From positions 62,001 to 126,000 of the forward strand of contig JABLWZ010000003.1 of NCBI GenBank assembly GCA_013178275.1: DNA of 64,000 nucleotides, given 5' to 3'. Position 1 is the first letter of the stretch, and each line of letters starts with the position of its first letter. Source of the DNA: Bacillota bacterium. GTDB taxonomy: Bacteria; Bacillota; Ch66; Ch109. Under the pieces are notes generated by a model. That model saw nothing but the letters and a program-made list of their open reading frames with translations. It did not search any database and was not told where the DNA came from. Of this stretch, positions 8,777 through 17,710 are shown one piece after another. A program made the translations under genes and the position numbers.

Positions 8777-10345
8777 TTGGCGATGGTTAAAAGAAGATTA
8801 ACGGTTTTAACGCTGGTTGGCGTGCTGTTGGTATTGGCTGTACTTCCGCCTTCCCTGGTGCCGGTGGGAACCGCGCGTGCCGAGGGCGTCAGCCTAGCAG
8901 AACTGTCAGGTACGGCGGTCGGATTATTGCGCCAGGACTTTCAAACCAATGGGGCGCGCAACGGTGACATGGGGGTGGGAACATTCGCCTTCTATACCCT
9001 GGAAACGGCGAAGATCGATACCAGCGGCTGGAGTCATGCGGATATCTCCCTCGAAGACGCAGTGACCGCCCAGGTCATCCAGGACATCAATCGACCCGAG
9101 AATGTCTCAGCCAAGGTACTCGCCCAGGACCTGCTGGCGATGAAAGTCATCCAGCGCACCGACCTGGCTGACCAGGTCCTGAAAATACTGCAGGCTAGAC
9201 AGAAAGATACCGGTTTTGATGAAAACATCTTCAGCAACCTGTCTGCCTACGACCTTCTGGGCAGAGGCGGGTATCTGGACGCCATGGGCGCCGCCAGGGT
9301 AAGAGGCTACCTGTTATCACAAAAAAAACAGGGGCCGGACGGCGGTTTTTACGGATGGGGCTCCTATCCCTGGAAGGGAAAGGTGGACCCCGGCATCATG
9401 TCGACCTGTGAGGCGATCAGGGCCTTGTCGGCCCTGGACCCCCAGAAAAGCGATGCCGAGGTGCAGGAGGCCATACGGCAGGGCCTCACACTGCTGCAAA
9501 GGTATCAGTTGAGTGACGGCAGCTTTCTGGCCGGGATGGACGACCCGGCGATAGACACCGCAGAGGTGATCATAACCCTTAAAAAGCTGGGTCTAAAACC
9601 TGACGTCTGGGTCAGCAGTTCAGGCAAGACCGCGGTCGATTATATGACGGAGAAGGTTCTTAATCCTGACGGCAGCCTCGGGGCCTGTCAGAACATTATG
9701 GACGCCACCTGGGTGTTGGACGCCTGTGCCTCGCTTAATTCTCCGGCCGCTGTCCCGGCGCTGAGAAGCGGTTTTAAGGACATCCAGGGTCACTGGGCGG
9801 AGCGGGAGATCCTGGTGATGTCTGGTCTGGGGTATGTAAGCGGGGTTGGAGATCAGTTCTTTGCACCCGATTCCAGCGTCACCCGCGCCCAGTTCGCTAC
9901 CCTGCTGGTTAAGTCCCTGGGTATCGATCCGGTGATGCCGGTCTCTTCCCCCTTTACCGATGTGCCCCAGTCCCACTGGGCCTGCCCGATGATCAACGCC
10001 GCTTACCAGAAAGGACTGATCTCCGGGGTGGGCAGCGGGATTTTTGCCCCTGACCAAAGAATCACCAGGGAGGAGATGGCGGTCATCGTCTCCAACGCCC
10101 TGAAAGCGAACGGCTCGGATATCGGTATCACTCAGGAACAGACGAAAGAGATCATGGATAGATATACCGATGCCGGACAGGTTTCAGGATGGGCTGAAGA
10201 ATCGGTGGCGGCATGCATCGACAAAGGTCTTTTCGTGTTTAACGGCCGAAGCGCCGGTCAACTCGCGGGCCGTGAATATGCCAGCCGGGCGGAGACGGTG
10301 GTAGTCCTGGAGCGCATGTTGAAATACCTGGACCGGCTGCAGTAA
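8777..10345 (+). CDS. S-layer-anchored alpha/alpha-barrel (prenyltransferase-toroid-like) protein
   Basis: This is an exported 522-residue protein. A signal peptide covers about residues 1-35 (VLLVLAVLPPSLVPVGTARAEG). Residues 40-325 contain repeats of the squalene-cyclase/prenyltransferase alpha-alpha toroid type, for example GLTLLQRYQLSDGSFLAGM and DTAEVIITLKKLG. Residues 332-522 hold SLH repeats (DIQGHWAEREILVMSGLGY, DVPQSHWACPMINAAYQKGL) that bind cell-wall polymer. Animal transcobalamin and intrinsic factor use the same barrel fold to hold cobalamin, and the next gene encodes the matching DUF4430 domain. TTG start behind AAGGGGGGAG; an ATG follows two codons later. Its N-terminal two-thirds parallels the 994-residue protein in unit two. 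Confidence 0.85.
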   Translation: MAMVKRRLTVLTLVGVLLVLAVLPPSLVPVGTARAEGVSLAELSGTAVGLLRQDFQTNGARNGDMGVGTFAFYTLETAKIDTSGWSHADISLEDAVTAQVIQDINRPENVSAKVLAQDLLAMKVIQRTDLADQVLKILQARQKDTGFDENIFSNLSAYDLLGRGGYLDAMGAARVRGYLLSQKKQGPDGGFYGWGSYPWKGKVDPGIMSTCEAIRALSALDPQKSDAEVQEAIRQGLTLLQRYQLSDGSFLAGMDDPAIDTAEVIITLKKLGLKPDVWVSSSGKTAVDYMTEKVLNPDGSLGACQNIMDATWVLDACASLNSPAAVPALRSGFKDIQGHWAEREILVMSGLGYVSGVGDQFFAPDSSVTRAQFATLLVKSLGIDPVMPVSSPFTDVPQSHWACPMINAAYQKGLISGVGSGIFAPDQRITREEMAVIVSNALKANGSDIGITQEQTKEIMDRYTDAGQVSGWAEESVAACIDKGLFVFNGRSAGQLAGREYASRAETVVVLERMLKYLDRLQ

Positions 10346-10357
10346 GGAGAACGAGGG

Positions 10358-10996
10358 ATGAATAAAAAGAGGTTCTTTTATCTTCTGGCTTTCCTTTTGA
10401 TTCTTGCGGCGATCATCGTGCCGACGGTGGTGAATTCAAACCGCGGTGATTCAGGACCGGTGGCGGAAACCGCGGCGCCCACGGTCGCGACCGAGAACTC
10501 ACCGGTGGCGGAAAAGGGAAGCGGCATCGAGGAAAAGGCCGCCCCCCAGACCCCGGCCAGAATAAGTGATACGAAAGACCAGACGGAGAGGGGAGGGGCA
10601 ACTCCTGCCGCTCCGGTCAAGGCCGGCCCGGTCCAGAGCCCGTCAGTACAACCGGGGTGCAGGGTAGGTGTCGCCGTGATTGGGATCGGGAGCGAGTTGT
10701 TGTATCCCCCGTCGACGGTGAACGTGAGTCCCGGCAACAAATGGGGGATAACTGCTCTGGGGGCCCTGGACGCCACGGGACTGCCTTACACCATGAAGCC
10801 CATGTGGCAAAACTTCGTGGACTCTATCCGTGGACAGGCCTGCAAGGGAGTGGCCGGGTGGATGTATATGGTCAACGGCGAGATACCGATGCACCTGGCG
10901 GACAAGCACCCGGTCAAAGAGGGGGACAAGGTGATCTGGTGGTACAGCGAGAGCATGGACCAGGAACCGCCTTCGTGGGACAAGCTGAAAAAGTAG
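10358..10996 (+). CDS. Membrane-anchored DUF4430 (transcobalamin C-terminal-like) protein
   Basis: This 212-residue protein has an N-terminal signal anchor (FYLLAFLLILAAIIVPTVV), a low-complexity Ala/Pro/Thr/Glu linker over residues 27-95, and a C-terminal DUF4430 domain: CRVGVAVIGIGSELLYPP, WGITALGALDATGLPYT, GWMYMVNGEIPMHLADK and GDKVIWWYSES. DUF4430 is the bacterial relative of the transcobalamin/intrinsic factor beta domain. It starts 12 bp after the barrel-SLH gene, so the two proteins may act as a split version of one cobalamin-binding unit. Linker length suggests a domain held away from the membrane. Confidence 0.85.
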   Translation: MNKKRFFYLLAFLLILAAIIVPTVVNSNRGDSGPVAETAAPTVATENSPVAEKGSGIEEKAAPQTPARISDTKDQTERGGATPAAPVKAGPVQSPSVQPGCRVGVAVIGIGSELLYPPSTVNVSPGNKWGITALGALDATGLPYTMKPMWQNFVDSIRGQACKGVAGWMYMVNGEIPMHLADKHPVKEGDKVIWWYSESMDQEPPSWDKLKK

Positions 10997-11015
10997 TGTA
11001 TAAGCGTTTGGTTAC

Positions 11016-11693
11016 ATGGAGAGCGGGGTTTTGCAGTTGAAGGCTGACTGGGGCCTGATTACCACCGGGGCGGCCGTGGTGTTGATCATCCTGATGGTTT
11101 ACCGGGTGGAAAAGAAGAGCAGCTTCAATTCCCGTCAGATCGCCCTGGTGGGGGCTTTGACGGCTTTAAGCGCCGCCGGCCGCGCCGCCACTGGTGTAGG
11201 GATGCTCTTTCTCCAGCCGACCATGTTCCTGCCTCTTATCGTCGGCTATGCCATGGGAGCACGGGTGGGCGTGTTCGTGGGAGCGATGACCCCGTTGATC
11301 TCAAATTTCTTTATGGGGCAGGGCCCCTGGACGCCTTTTCAGATGCTGGCCTGGGGATTGATCGGGTGTTCGGGAGCGATGTTCAGGTACATATTGCCCG
11401 GCGCGCGGCCATTATACTTTTCAATAATCAGCTTTGCCTGGGGGTACCTTTACGGGGCGATCATGGACATCTGGCAGTGGTCCGCCTTCATGCATCCGCT
11501 GACGCTGCAGGGGTACATCGTCCTCTGGATAGCGGGATTCGGCTTTGACAGCATGCGTGCCCTGGGAAACCTGTTTTTTTGCGGCGCGCTGGGAGCCCAG
11601 GCGCTTAAGGTCCTGAATTATTACCAAAAAAAGCTGCACGTTGAGTACATAGAAAGCCTGGATTCCCCGGCATCTTCTGATTCTAGGCAGTAA
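11016..11693 (+). CDS. ECF transporter substrate-binding (S) component, probable corrinoid
   Basis: This 225-residue membrane protein has about six hydrophobic segments. Typical S-component features are RQIALVGALTALSAAGRAA, FLPLIVGYAMGARVGVFVGAMTPL and NFFMGQGPWTPFQMLAWGLIG. S components bind a vitamin or metal and dock on an EcfT-EcfAA' motor; unit two of this cluster supplies that motor. Cobalamin control by riboswitch and the DUF4430/barrel neighbours point to a corrinoid substrate, as for CbrT-like S components, but specificity cannot be read from sequence alone. Confidence 0.85.
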   Translation: MESGVLQLKADWGLITTGAAVVLIILMVYRVEKKSSFNSRQIALVGALTALSAAGRAATGVGMLFLQPTMFLPLIVGYAMGARVGVFVGAMTPLISNFFMGQGPWTPFQMLAWGLIGCSGAMFRYILPGARPLYFSIISFAWGYLYGAIMDIWQWSAFMHPLTLQGYIVLWIAGFGFDSMRALGNLFFCGALGAQALKVLNYYQKKLHVEYIESLDSPASSDSRQ

Positions 11694-11705
11694 GGGTGAG
11701 GAACC

Positions 11706-12977
11706 GTGAGAAAACCGCTCCTGATATTATCCCTAATCCTGGTGACGTTTTTTTCCCTGACCGGAGCGGCCGAGGCCGCTGCTCATCCGTTCTCTGACGT
11801 CCAGTGGGTCAGGACGCTCGGCGACGGTACCGCGCGGGGTGTATGGCAGACCTCGGACGGGGGATACCTGCTTACGGGATGGACCAAAGGACAGGCCGGG
11901 TCAGGGTCTGACATCTTTCTGATCAAGACAGATGGGCAGGGCGATAAAACCTGGGAGACCCTGATTCGCGGCAACGGTTACAGCTGTGGCTACGGGGTAA
12001 TCCAGAACAGCGACGGCGGCGCTGTCGTGGTAGGGGACACCAAGTCGAAAACCGGTTATGACCATGATGTGATTGTGGCGAAAGTAGACGCCGGGGGCAA
12101 TCTGGTCTGGGAGAGGAACTTCGGCGGACCATACTGTGACTACGGAGCATCCGTGGTCCAGACCGGGGACGGGGGCTACCTGGTGGCCGGCGGCACTGAA
12201 TCGTACGGCGCCGGTGTCTACGACGCTTACCTGATCAGGCTGGATGGACCGGGCCAGGAAATCTGGGAGAAGACTTACGGTGGCAAGGGGTCTGACTGTG
12301 GGTACGCCTTGCTTCAAGACCCGGACGGTGGATTTACGGTAGCTGGAAATTCTGACTCCACGGAGTCAGGAAAAACCAAGGTCTACCTGTTCCAAACTGA
12401 TGCAGGGGGCAGACTGCTCTGGGAGCGAAAAATAGGCGGAAACAGTGACACTTACGGCTGGTCACTTGAGAGGGCCCCTGACGGCGGCTACCTGGTCGCC
12501 GGCGAGGTAGCGGTGGTCGGCGCCAGCGGCGGCGGACTGAAGAGCTATCTGGCAAAAACCGACTACCAGGGCAGACCGACCTGGGAGCGCATCTATGGCG
12601 GGGACTCTTACAGCACCGTCTATGCTATCTTACTGGCGGAGGAAGGAGACTATATCCTGGTCGGCAAGCAGGAAGCCGCGGGAGGCGTCCACGACCTGTT
12701 TATCCTGAAGACCGACCGCCGGGGAGACGCGCTGGGAGAAAGGACGCTGGCGAATCTGGGAGGAAGCTGCGCTTACGCAGGCCAGCAGACCAGGGATGGA
12801 GGTTTTATTTTAGCGGGAGAGCAGAACTCGGGTGTCGACGGCGCAAAGCAGGTCCTGTTGTTAAAGCTCGCACCTGATCGTCCGGATAATTTACGGGTGT
12901 TATTGATTATTCTAGCTGCCCTGATCGCTTTGCTGTTTCTGCTGGATGTTATAGAAAAAAGGTATCTCAATAAGTAG
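11706..12977 (+). CDS. Surface beta-propeller-like repeat protein with C-terminal membrane anchor
   Basis: This 423-residue protein starts at GTG. A signal peptide (LLILSLILVTFFSLTGAAEAAA) is followed by seven repeats of about 51 residues, each with a DGGY-type turn and a YLVAG-type strand (TSDGGYLLTGWT, NSDGGAVVVGDT, TGDGGYLVAGGT, DPDGGFTVAGNS, APDGGYLVAGEV, EEGDYILVGKQ, TRDGGFILAGEQ), alternating with WE...YGG motifs. This predicts a seven-bladed propeller. A C-terminal transmembrane helix (LLIILAALIALLFLLDVI) with a short basic tail anchors it outside the membrane. In Bacteroides the cobalamin-binding BtuG is also a surface seven-bladed propeller, so a role in corrinoid capture is plausible but unproven. 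Confidence 0.75.
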   Translation: MRKPLLILSLILVTFFSLTGAAEAAAHPFSDVQWVRTLGDGTARGVWQTSDGGYLLTGWTKGQAGSGSDIFLIKTDGQGDKTWETLIRGNGYSCGYGVIQNSDGGAVVVGDTKSKTGYDHDVIVAKVDAGGNLVWERNFGGPYCDYGASVVQTGDGGYLVAGGTESYGAGVYDAYLIRLDGPGQEIWEKTYGGKGSDCGYALLQDPDGGFTVAGNSDSTESGKTKVYLFQTDAGGRLLWERKIGGNSDTYGWSLERAPDGGYLVAGEVAVVGASGGGLKSYLAKTDYQGRPTWERIYGGDSYSTVYAILLAEEGDYILVGKQEAAGGVHDLFILKTDRRGDALGERTLANLGGSCAYAGQQTRDGGFILAGEQNSGVDGAKQVLLLKLAPDRPDNLRVLLIILAALIALLFLLDVIEKRYLNK

Positions 12978-13033
12978 ATATTTATAGGAGTTGATTCCGT
13001 AGCCAATCCATTTAAGGGAATCACATTTTAATA

Positions 13034-13196
13034 CCTGGAACCAGGTGGCTTATACAAAAGCTAAATGGGAATCCGGTGTGAATCCGGAGCGGTCCCGCCA
13101 CTGTAAGGGAGGAACCTTCCGCCAGATGTCACTGGGAAAAAACCTGGGAAGACGCGAGGAGGAGATGAACCCGAGCCAGGAAACCAGCCTGTTTCC
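13034..13196 (+). promoter_or_regulatory. Cobalamin riboswitch 2
   Basis: The aptamer blocks are clear: GGGAATCCGGTGTGAATCCGG, GCGGTCCCGCCACTGTAAG, then GGAGATGAACCCGAGCCAGGAAACCAGCC, which contains the B12 box. P1 forms between CCAGGTGGC and the closing region. A terminator hairpin follows near 13,270. It controls the 994-residue surface protein and the ECF motor genes behind it. Confidence 0.95.
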
Positions 13197-13266
13197 ATAG
13201 ACACCATGAACCTACGAGAGATAGGGGGTTGTCGGCATGCTCAATTACTTTCAGGAGCGAGCAGAC

Positions 13267-13298
13267 CCGGTCTATTTGTAGACCGGTTAATTATTTTT
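13267..13298 (+). terminator. Intrinsic terminator after riboswitch 2
   Basis: Stem CCGGTCT/AGACCGG with a six-base loop is followed by TTAATTATTTTT. It is placed to act as the expression platform of the riboswitch. Confidence 0.8.
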
Positions 13299-13330
13299 CA
13301 GCGCTTTCTTAAAAAGGGAGGTAGATCTCC

Positions 13331-16315
13331 ATGCGGAGAAATCAAAGGCTTTATAAACCCCTGGTACTGCTGCTGATCGCACTGATGCTCTGCTCGACTG
13401 TTGTTGCACAGACCGACATAAGGCCGGCGCGGGCGGATGACGGGAACCTGGCCGACAAGGCAGTGGTTTTCCTCAAGACTGAGTACCAGGACAACGGTGC
13501 CCAGGGTGGTTACGGAGGCATCGGTCCATTTGACGCTTATGTTCTCAAGTCCGCCGGGGTGGATGTGAGCGAATGGGAGTATAATGACGAATCCCTGTCG
13601 GATGCCGTGACCGATCTGGTTGACCAAGATATCGACGATGACGCGGCATCGGTTAAGCACCTCGCACAGGACCTGATAGCGATGCAGGAACTGGGTGATG
13701 ACGACCTGGTAGATCAACTGAAGACCATTTTACACAACCGGCAGAACGATGATGGTTCTTTCCAGGATGATGCCAGTGTTTACAGCATCATCCCCGCCTA
13801 TGAACTTTTGGGGAGGGCGGGTCAGCTCGGTGTTGTCGATGCCGTATACGCCCAGAACTATATCTTGGGACAGCAGGACACCTCGACCGGGGCCTGGCCT
13901 GATTTCATGGGCACCGCCCAGGCGGTGCGGGCACTGAACTATCTCGCTCCCGGAGCCGCTCCCGATTCCGAGGTGGGGCAGGCCATCACGAGCGGCTGCA
14001 ACTGGCTAAGGCAGCAGCAGAAGTCGGACGGCAGCTTTCAGGCGGCGATGGACGACCCGCTGATCGACACGGCGGAGGCGATCGCCACGCAGAAGGCCCT
14101 GGGTCTCGACCCTGCCGTAGACTGGACCACCGGCGGCAAGAGCGCGGTTGATTACCTGAATAATAACTCCTTAAATGATGACGGCAGCTTTGGCTCCAGC
14201 AGGAATGTCATGGACGCCACCTGGGCGCTGGACAGTTTCGTGCTGCTGGGTATCCTCCCGACGGGCGGTGGTGGTGGCGGCGGTGGCGATCCTCCAGCAA
14301 GCGCCAGCGTCCGGGTCCGGGTGGAAGGGATCACGGGCGCGCCGGCGGACAGCACGGTGAGCGTTTCCGGGACCGCCCTGGACGCCTTGAACCAGGCGGT
14401 GGGCAGTGACAACGTGGTGGCTCCCGGGGGATATATCACCAGCATCAACGGTGAGAGCGGCGATTTTGCCGGCGACCCCCCCACCAGCTGGCTCTACTAC
14501 GTTATCAGAGACGGCGAGATCGATCCGATTTCGCTCAGCAGCGTCCCCAGCGGCTACACCGTCAGCAACGGCGACCAGGTGGTTTTCTACATCGGTGCTT
14601 ACGATGCGGTGAGTTATGCGAATTTGACATATTTACCGGTGGTGAGCATCTCTCCCCAGGAACCGACGGCCGGCCAGGACATCACCTTCAGCATTTCTGC
14701 CCAGAAGTACGACTGGAGTACGGGTCTGCAGGGACTGTCTGTCGCTGAAGTCGCGGCGATCGGCGACTACACGTTAACCGCCGGGGGAACGACTTACACC
14801 AGCAGCAGCGGGCAGGTGACCATCCCCGATGCGGCGGAAGGCGACCTGATCTATGTGATAACCAACCAGAACGACGCCGGCTACCCCGACGTGGTGCCGT
14901 ACCGGGGAAGCGTCAGCGTGGGTCCCGCGAGCAGCGGCGGCGGTTCAACCACGACCTGCACACCGAGAATAGCGGTGGTGGGAATGAGCGGAGAAATACT
15001 GTTCGGGCCGTCTACCGTGACCGTGCTCTCGACCAATCCATGGGGACTGACAGCCATGGGAGCGCTGGACGCCACTGGATTATCGTACACCACGTCATCA
15101 ACCTGGGATGGGTACGTGGACTCCATCGACGGGCAGGCAAGCAGCGGGATGAAGGGATGGATGTATACCGTCAACGGTGATGCCCCCATGGTCCTGGCCA
15201 AGGACTATGCGGTCTCCAGCGGCGACAAGGTGATCTGGTATTACAGCAACAGCATGGACCAGGAAGCGCCAACCTGGGAGCAGCTAAGTTCCGGGGAGCA
15301 GACAACAACAACTTCTTCTGGGATCGTTACTAGCACCACCGGCAAGGCCACCGTTATCCCGGCCGCCGGGGGCACTGTCGGGCTGGGCGGTGAGGCATCG
15401 ATAATCATTCCCGCCGACGCCTTGAGTGGGACCGCCGGGGTGGATATCGCCATCCAAAGGGTGAGCAGCCCTCAAGCTGTGCCTGACGGTTTCAGGCTGC
15501 TCGGTTCCGTCTTCGAGTTTACCGTGGGCGGCAGCACCAGCTACCGGTTTAACCATCCGGTCACCCTGAGTTTCAGTTTTGATGTGTCTGCACTGCCCGA
15601 GGGAGAAATGCCGTCCGTGTTCTACTACGATGCGGGTTCCGCAAAATGGGTGGACCTGGGCGGCACCGTAGACGGGAGCATCATCACAGTAAGCGTCGAT
15701 CACCTGACTAAGTTTGCGCTGCTGATAAAGGATGTTGAACCTCCGCTGGCTCCAGCCCAGTCATTCACCGATGTCCCGGAGTCCTTCTGGGCGAGCGACG
15801 CCATAATCAATTTGAACCTCCTGGGCTACGTCAACGGTTATCCGGATGGGACCTTCAAGCCGGACAACCAGGTTACCCGGGCGGAGTTCGTCTCCATACT
15901 CGATAAGGTGCTGAAACTGCCCGGCTACAGCCCCGCGGCGCCGGATTTCAGCGACGTTTTCTCCCAGGACTGGTTTTACGGAGCCGTTGAGAACGCTGTC
16001 CACGCCGGCATAATAAAGGGCTATGGCAGCACCTTCAATCCCGACCAGCAGGTAACCCGGGAAGAGCTGGCGGTCATCATGGTCAATGCCCTGGGCGGAA
16101 ATGAGGAGGCCATGGCGAGCATGAACGAAAAGACCAGTTTTTCTGACGACGCGGGCATCTCCGGCTGGGCCAGGGGTTTCGTGGTGGTGGCGGTTAAGAA
16201 AGGCTTGATCAAGGGCTACCCGGACGGCGGGTTCAATCCGCAGGGCAGCGCTACCAGGGCCGAGGCCTGTGTTATAATAACCAACTTCTTGAATCTTAAA
16301 GAATCTATGAAGTAA
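13331..16315 (+). CDS. S-layer-anchored transcobalamin-like multidomain surface protein
   Basis: This is a 994-residue exported protein. In order: signal peptide (about 1-36); alpha/alpha-barrel repeats (about 38-310); an eight-glycine linker near 315; a first DUF4430-like domain (about 326-426, with TSWLYYVIRDGEI and GDQVVFYIGAY); a beta-sandwich segment (about 430-540); a second DUF4430 domain (about 545-647, with RIAVVGMSGEILFGPSTV and GWMYTVNGDAPMVLAKDY) very close to the protein at 10,358; a ZU5-like segment (about 670-798); and three SLH repeats (about 812-994). Barrel followed by DUF4430 is the domain order of transcobalamin and intrinsic factor. With a cobalamin riboswitch upstream and an ECF motor downstream, it is the best candidate for a cell-surface corrinoid receptor. 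Confidence 0.87.
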   Translation: MRRNQRLYKPLVLLLIALMLCSTVVAQTDIRPARADDGNLADKAVVFLKTEYQDNGAQGGYGGIGPFDAYVLKSAGVDVSEWEYNDESLSDAVTDLVDQDIDDDAASVKHLAQDLIAMQELGDDDLVDQLKTILHNRQNDDGSFQDDASVYSIIPAYELLGRAGQLGVVDAVYAQNYILGQQDTSTGAWPDFMGTAQAVRALNYLAPGAAPDSEVGQAITSGCNWLRQQQKSDGSFQAAMDDPLIDTAEAIATQKALGLDPAVDWTTGGKSAVDYLNNNSLNDDGSFGSSRNVMDATWALDSFVLLGILPTGGGGGGGGDPPASASVRVRVEGITGAPADSTVSVSGTALDALNQAVGSDNVVAPGGYITSINGESGDFAGDPPTSWLYYVIRDGEIDPISLSSVPSGYTVSNGDQVVFYIGAYDAVSYANLTYLPVVSISPQEPTAGQDITFSISAQKYDWSTGLQGLSVAEVAAIGDYTLTAGGTTYTSSSGQVTIPDAAEGDLIYVITNQNDAGYPDVVPYRGSVSVGPASSGGGSTTTCTPRIAVVGMSGEILFGPSTVTVLSTNPWGLTAMGALDATGLSYTTSSTWDGYVDSIDGQASSGMKGWMYTVNGDAPMVLAKDYAVSSGDKVIWYYSNSMDQEAPTWEQLSSGEQTTTTSSGIVTSTTGKATVIPAAGGTVGLGGEASIIIPADALSGTAGVDIAIQRVSSPQAVPDGFRLLGSVFEFTVGGSTSYRFNHPVTLSFSFDVSALPEGEMPSVFYYDAGSAKWVDLGGTVDGSIITVSVDHLTKFALLIKDVEPPLAPAQSFTDVPESFWASDAIINLNLLGYVNGYPDGTFKPDNQVTRAEFVSILDKVLKLPGYSPAAPDFSDVFSQDWFYGAVENAVHAGIIKGYGSTFNPDQQVTREELAVIMVNALGGNEEAMASMNEKTSFSDDAGISGWARGFVVVAVKKGLIKGYPDGGFNPQGSATRAEACVIITNFLNLKESMK

Positions 16316-16416
16316 AACAAAGAAAAACCCGCGGGTATGCCGGGCGGGCCGATGGGGACCTGCCCGGCGCCGGCGGGGAAGCGGTGCAATCCTTAAATGA
16401 GAAAGGGACGTAAAAA

Positions 16417-17346
16417 ATGGGGGACAACCTGGTCTATGAACGCCGGGACGTTTTCCTGCAGTCACTGCATACCGTCGTAAACCTTTTCTTTATAGCGGTC
16501 CTCTTTGTCCTGGTAATGATCTCCGATCATCCCCTGTTCCTGATCGGTTTTTTCCTGACAACTCTTTTAAACCTGGCTGCGGCGGGCGCCCTGGAAAAAG
16601 GTGAGAGGCTGCTGCGGGTAGGCGTCTGGGCCGCGATCGTTATCATGATCGTCAACCCGCTGGTCATAAACGCCGGGGAAACGATCCTATGGCATAGCCC
16701 CATCCTGCCGGTGCAGGGACGGATAGAAATCAGCGTGGAGGCGGTTTGCTACGGAGCGGCGATGGGAATCCGCCTGATGACCCTGATGATAGTCTTCTGC
16801 CTCTACAACGAGATACTTGATCCCGACCTGCTGCTCGGATACATGGCGCGTATAGCCTATAAGTCCGGGCTGATGTTGTCGCTGGCCACCAGGTCGTTTC
16901 CATCGGTGATCCGGGACCTGGCGGCCGCCCGAGAGGTGCAGCAGTTGAGAGGAGTGGATTTCAACTCCGGCAACCTGCGGGAGAGGGTAAGGAAATACTC
17001 CCAGGTCTTCCGTGTGGTGCTGATATCCACCCTGGAAGGATCGTTCCATACCGCCGAAGCCATGCAGGCCCGGGCCTTCGGCGCCGGCCCCCGCTCCCGC
17101 TACCGTCGGGAGCTCTGGAGGCCGCGGGACACGATCTGCCTGTCGACGAGTTTTTTGGCCCTGGTTATGGCCATCTGCGCCAAGAGCGGGGGATACCTTG
17201 ACTTCATTTACTATCCCCGCTTGGGAAGACTGGTTGAAAACCATGCAACAGTTGCCTGGCTGGGCATTATCCTGCTCTGCCTGGCGCTGCCGGCGGTGCT
17301 GAGTTGGGCGTGGAGGCGGTCGGCCTCTTTAAGGTCGAGGATATGA
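16417..17346 (+). CDS. ecfT: ECF transporter transmembrane (T) component
   Basis: EcfT couples ATP hydrolysis by the EcfA pair to toppling of the S component. This 309-residue protein has about five hydrophobic helices and the family's coupling-helix motifs: AAAREVQQLRGVDF and AEAMQARAFGAG (ARG-type signatures). The start follows GAGAAAGGGACG. It lies about 100 bp after the receptor gene, in the same riboswitch-controlled direction, and before the fused ATPase. It probably serves the S component at 11,016. Confidence 0.88.
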   Translation: MGDNLVYERRDVFLQSLHTVVNLFFIAVLFVLVMISDHPLFLIGFFLTTLLNLAAAGALEKGERLLRVGVWAAIVIMIVNPLVINAGETILWHSPILPVQGRIEISVEAVCYGAAMGIRLMTLMIVFCLYNEILDPDLLLGYMARIAYKSGLMLSLATRSFPSVIRDLAAAREVQQLRGVDFNSGNLRERVRKYSQVFRVVLISTLEGSFHTAEAMQARAFGAGPRSRYRRELWRPRDTICLSTSFLALVMAICAKSGGYLDFIYYPRLGRLVENHATVAWLGIILLCLALPAVLSWAWRRSASLRSRI

Positions 17347-17388
17347 ACGGCTATTTATCAGAAAAGTATAACCCAGGGAGGAACAAGC

Positions 17389-17616
17389 ATGGTTGGGAAA
17401 ACAATCCGCCGCACTGTAGCTAAAAACGGGCCCGAAACGCATAATCACGGCGATAAGTCTTCAGCGAAAAGCTTTCATGACACCGGGTTTGAAATATTTT
17501 TAAAGACGTTCAGCCAGCCTCTAAACAAAAATCGAGCCCTGCCGTGGATGAGGACTTTTATATATTGGGTTTATGTTTCTTGGCGGGGACACAGCTTCAC
17601 CTGCTGCCGATCATAA
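17389..17616 (+). CDS. Small unrecognised ORF between ecfT and ecfA
   Basis: This 75-residue frame starts at ATG behind a good ribosome site (AGGGAGGAACAAGC). It matches no family that I recognise. Near position 17,555 the alternative frame reads FYILGLCFLAGTQLHLLPII, which looks more like a membrane protein than the ORF's own end, so this may be a frameshifted remnant rather than a working gene. It fills the otherwise unusual 360-bp gap between two ECF genes. Confidence 0.3.
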   Translation: MVGKTIRRTVAKNGPETHNHGDKSSAKSFHDTGFEIFLKTFSQPLNKNRALPWMRTFIYWVYVSWRGHSFTCCRS

Positions 17617-17710
17617 CCAGGGTTCTGAACAAAAAATGCGCCAGTGAAATCCTGTGGCGAAGGACTGGCCCGGGGAAATAAAACCCGCCCTGAGAGAAGA
17701 GGTTTAAAAA

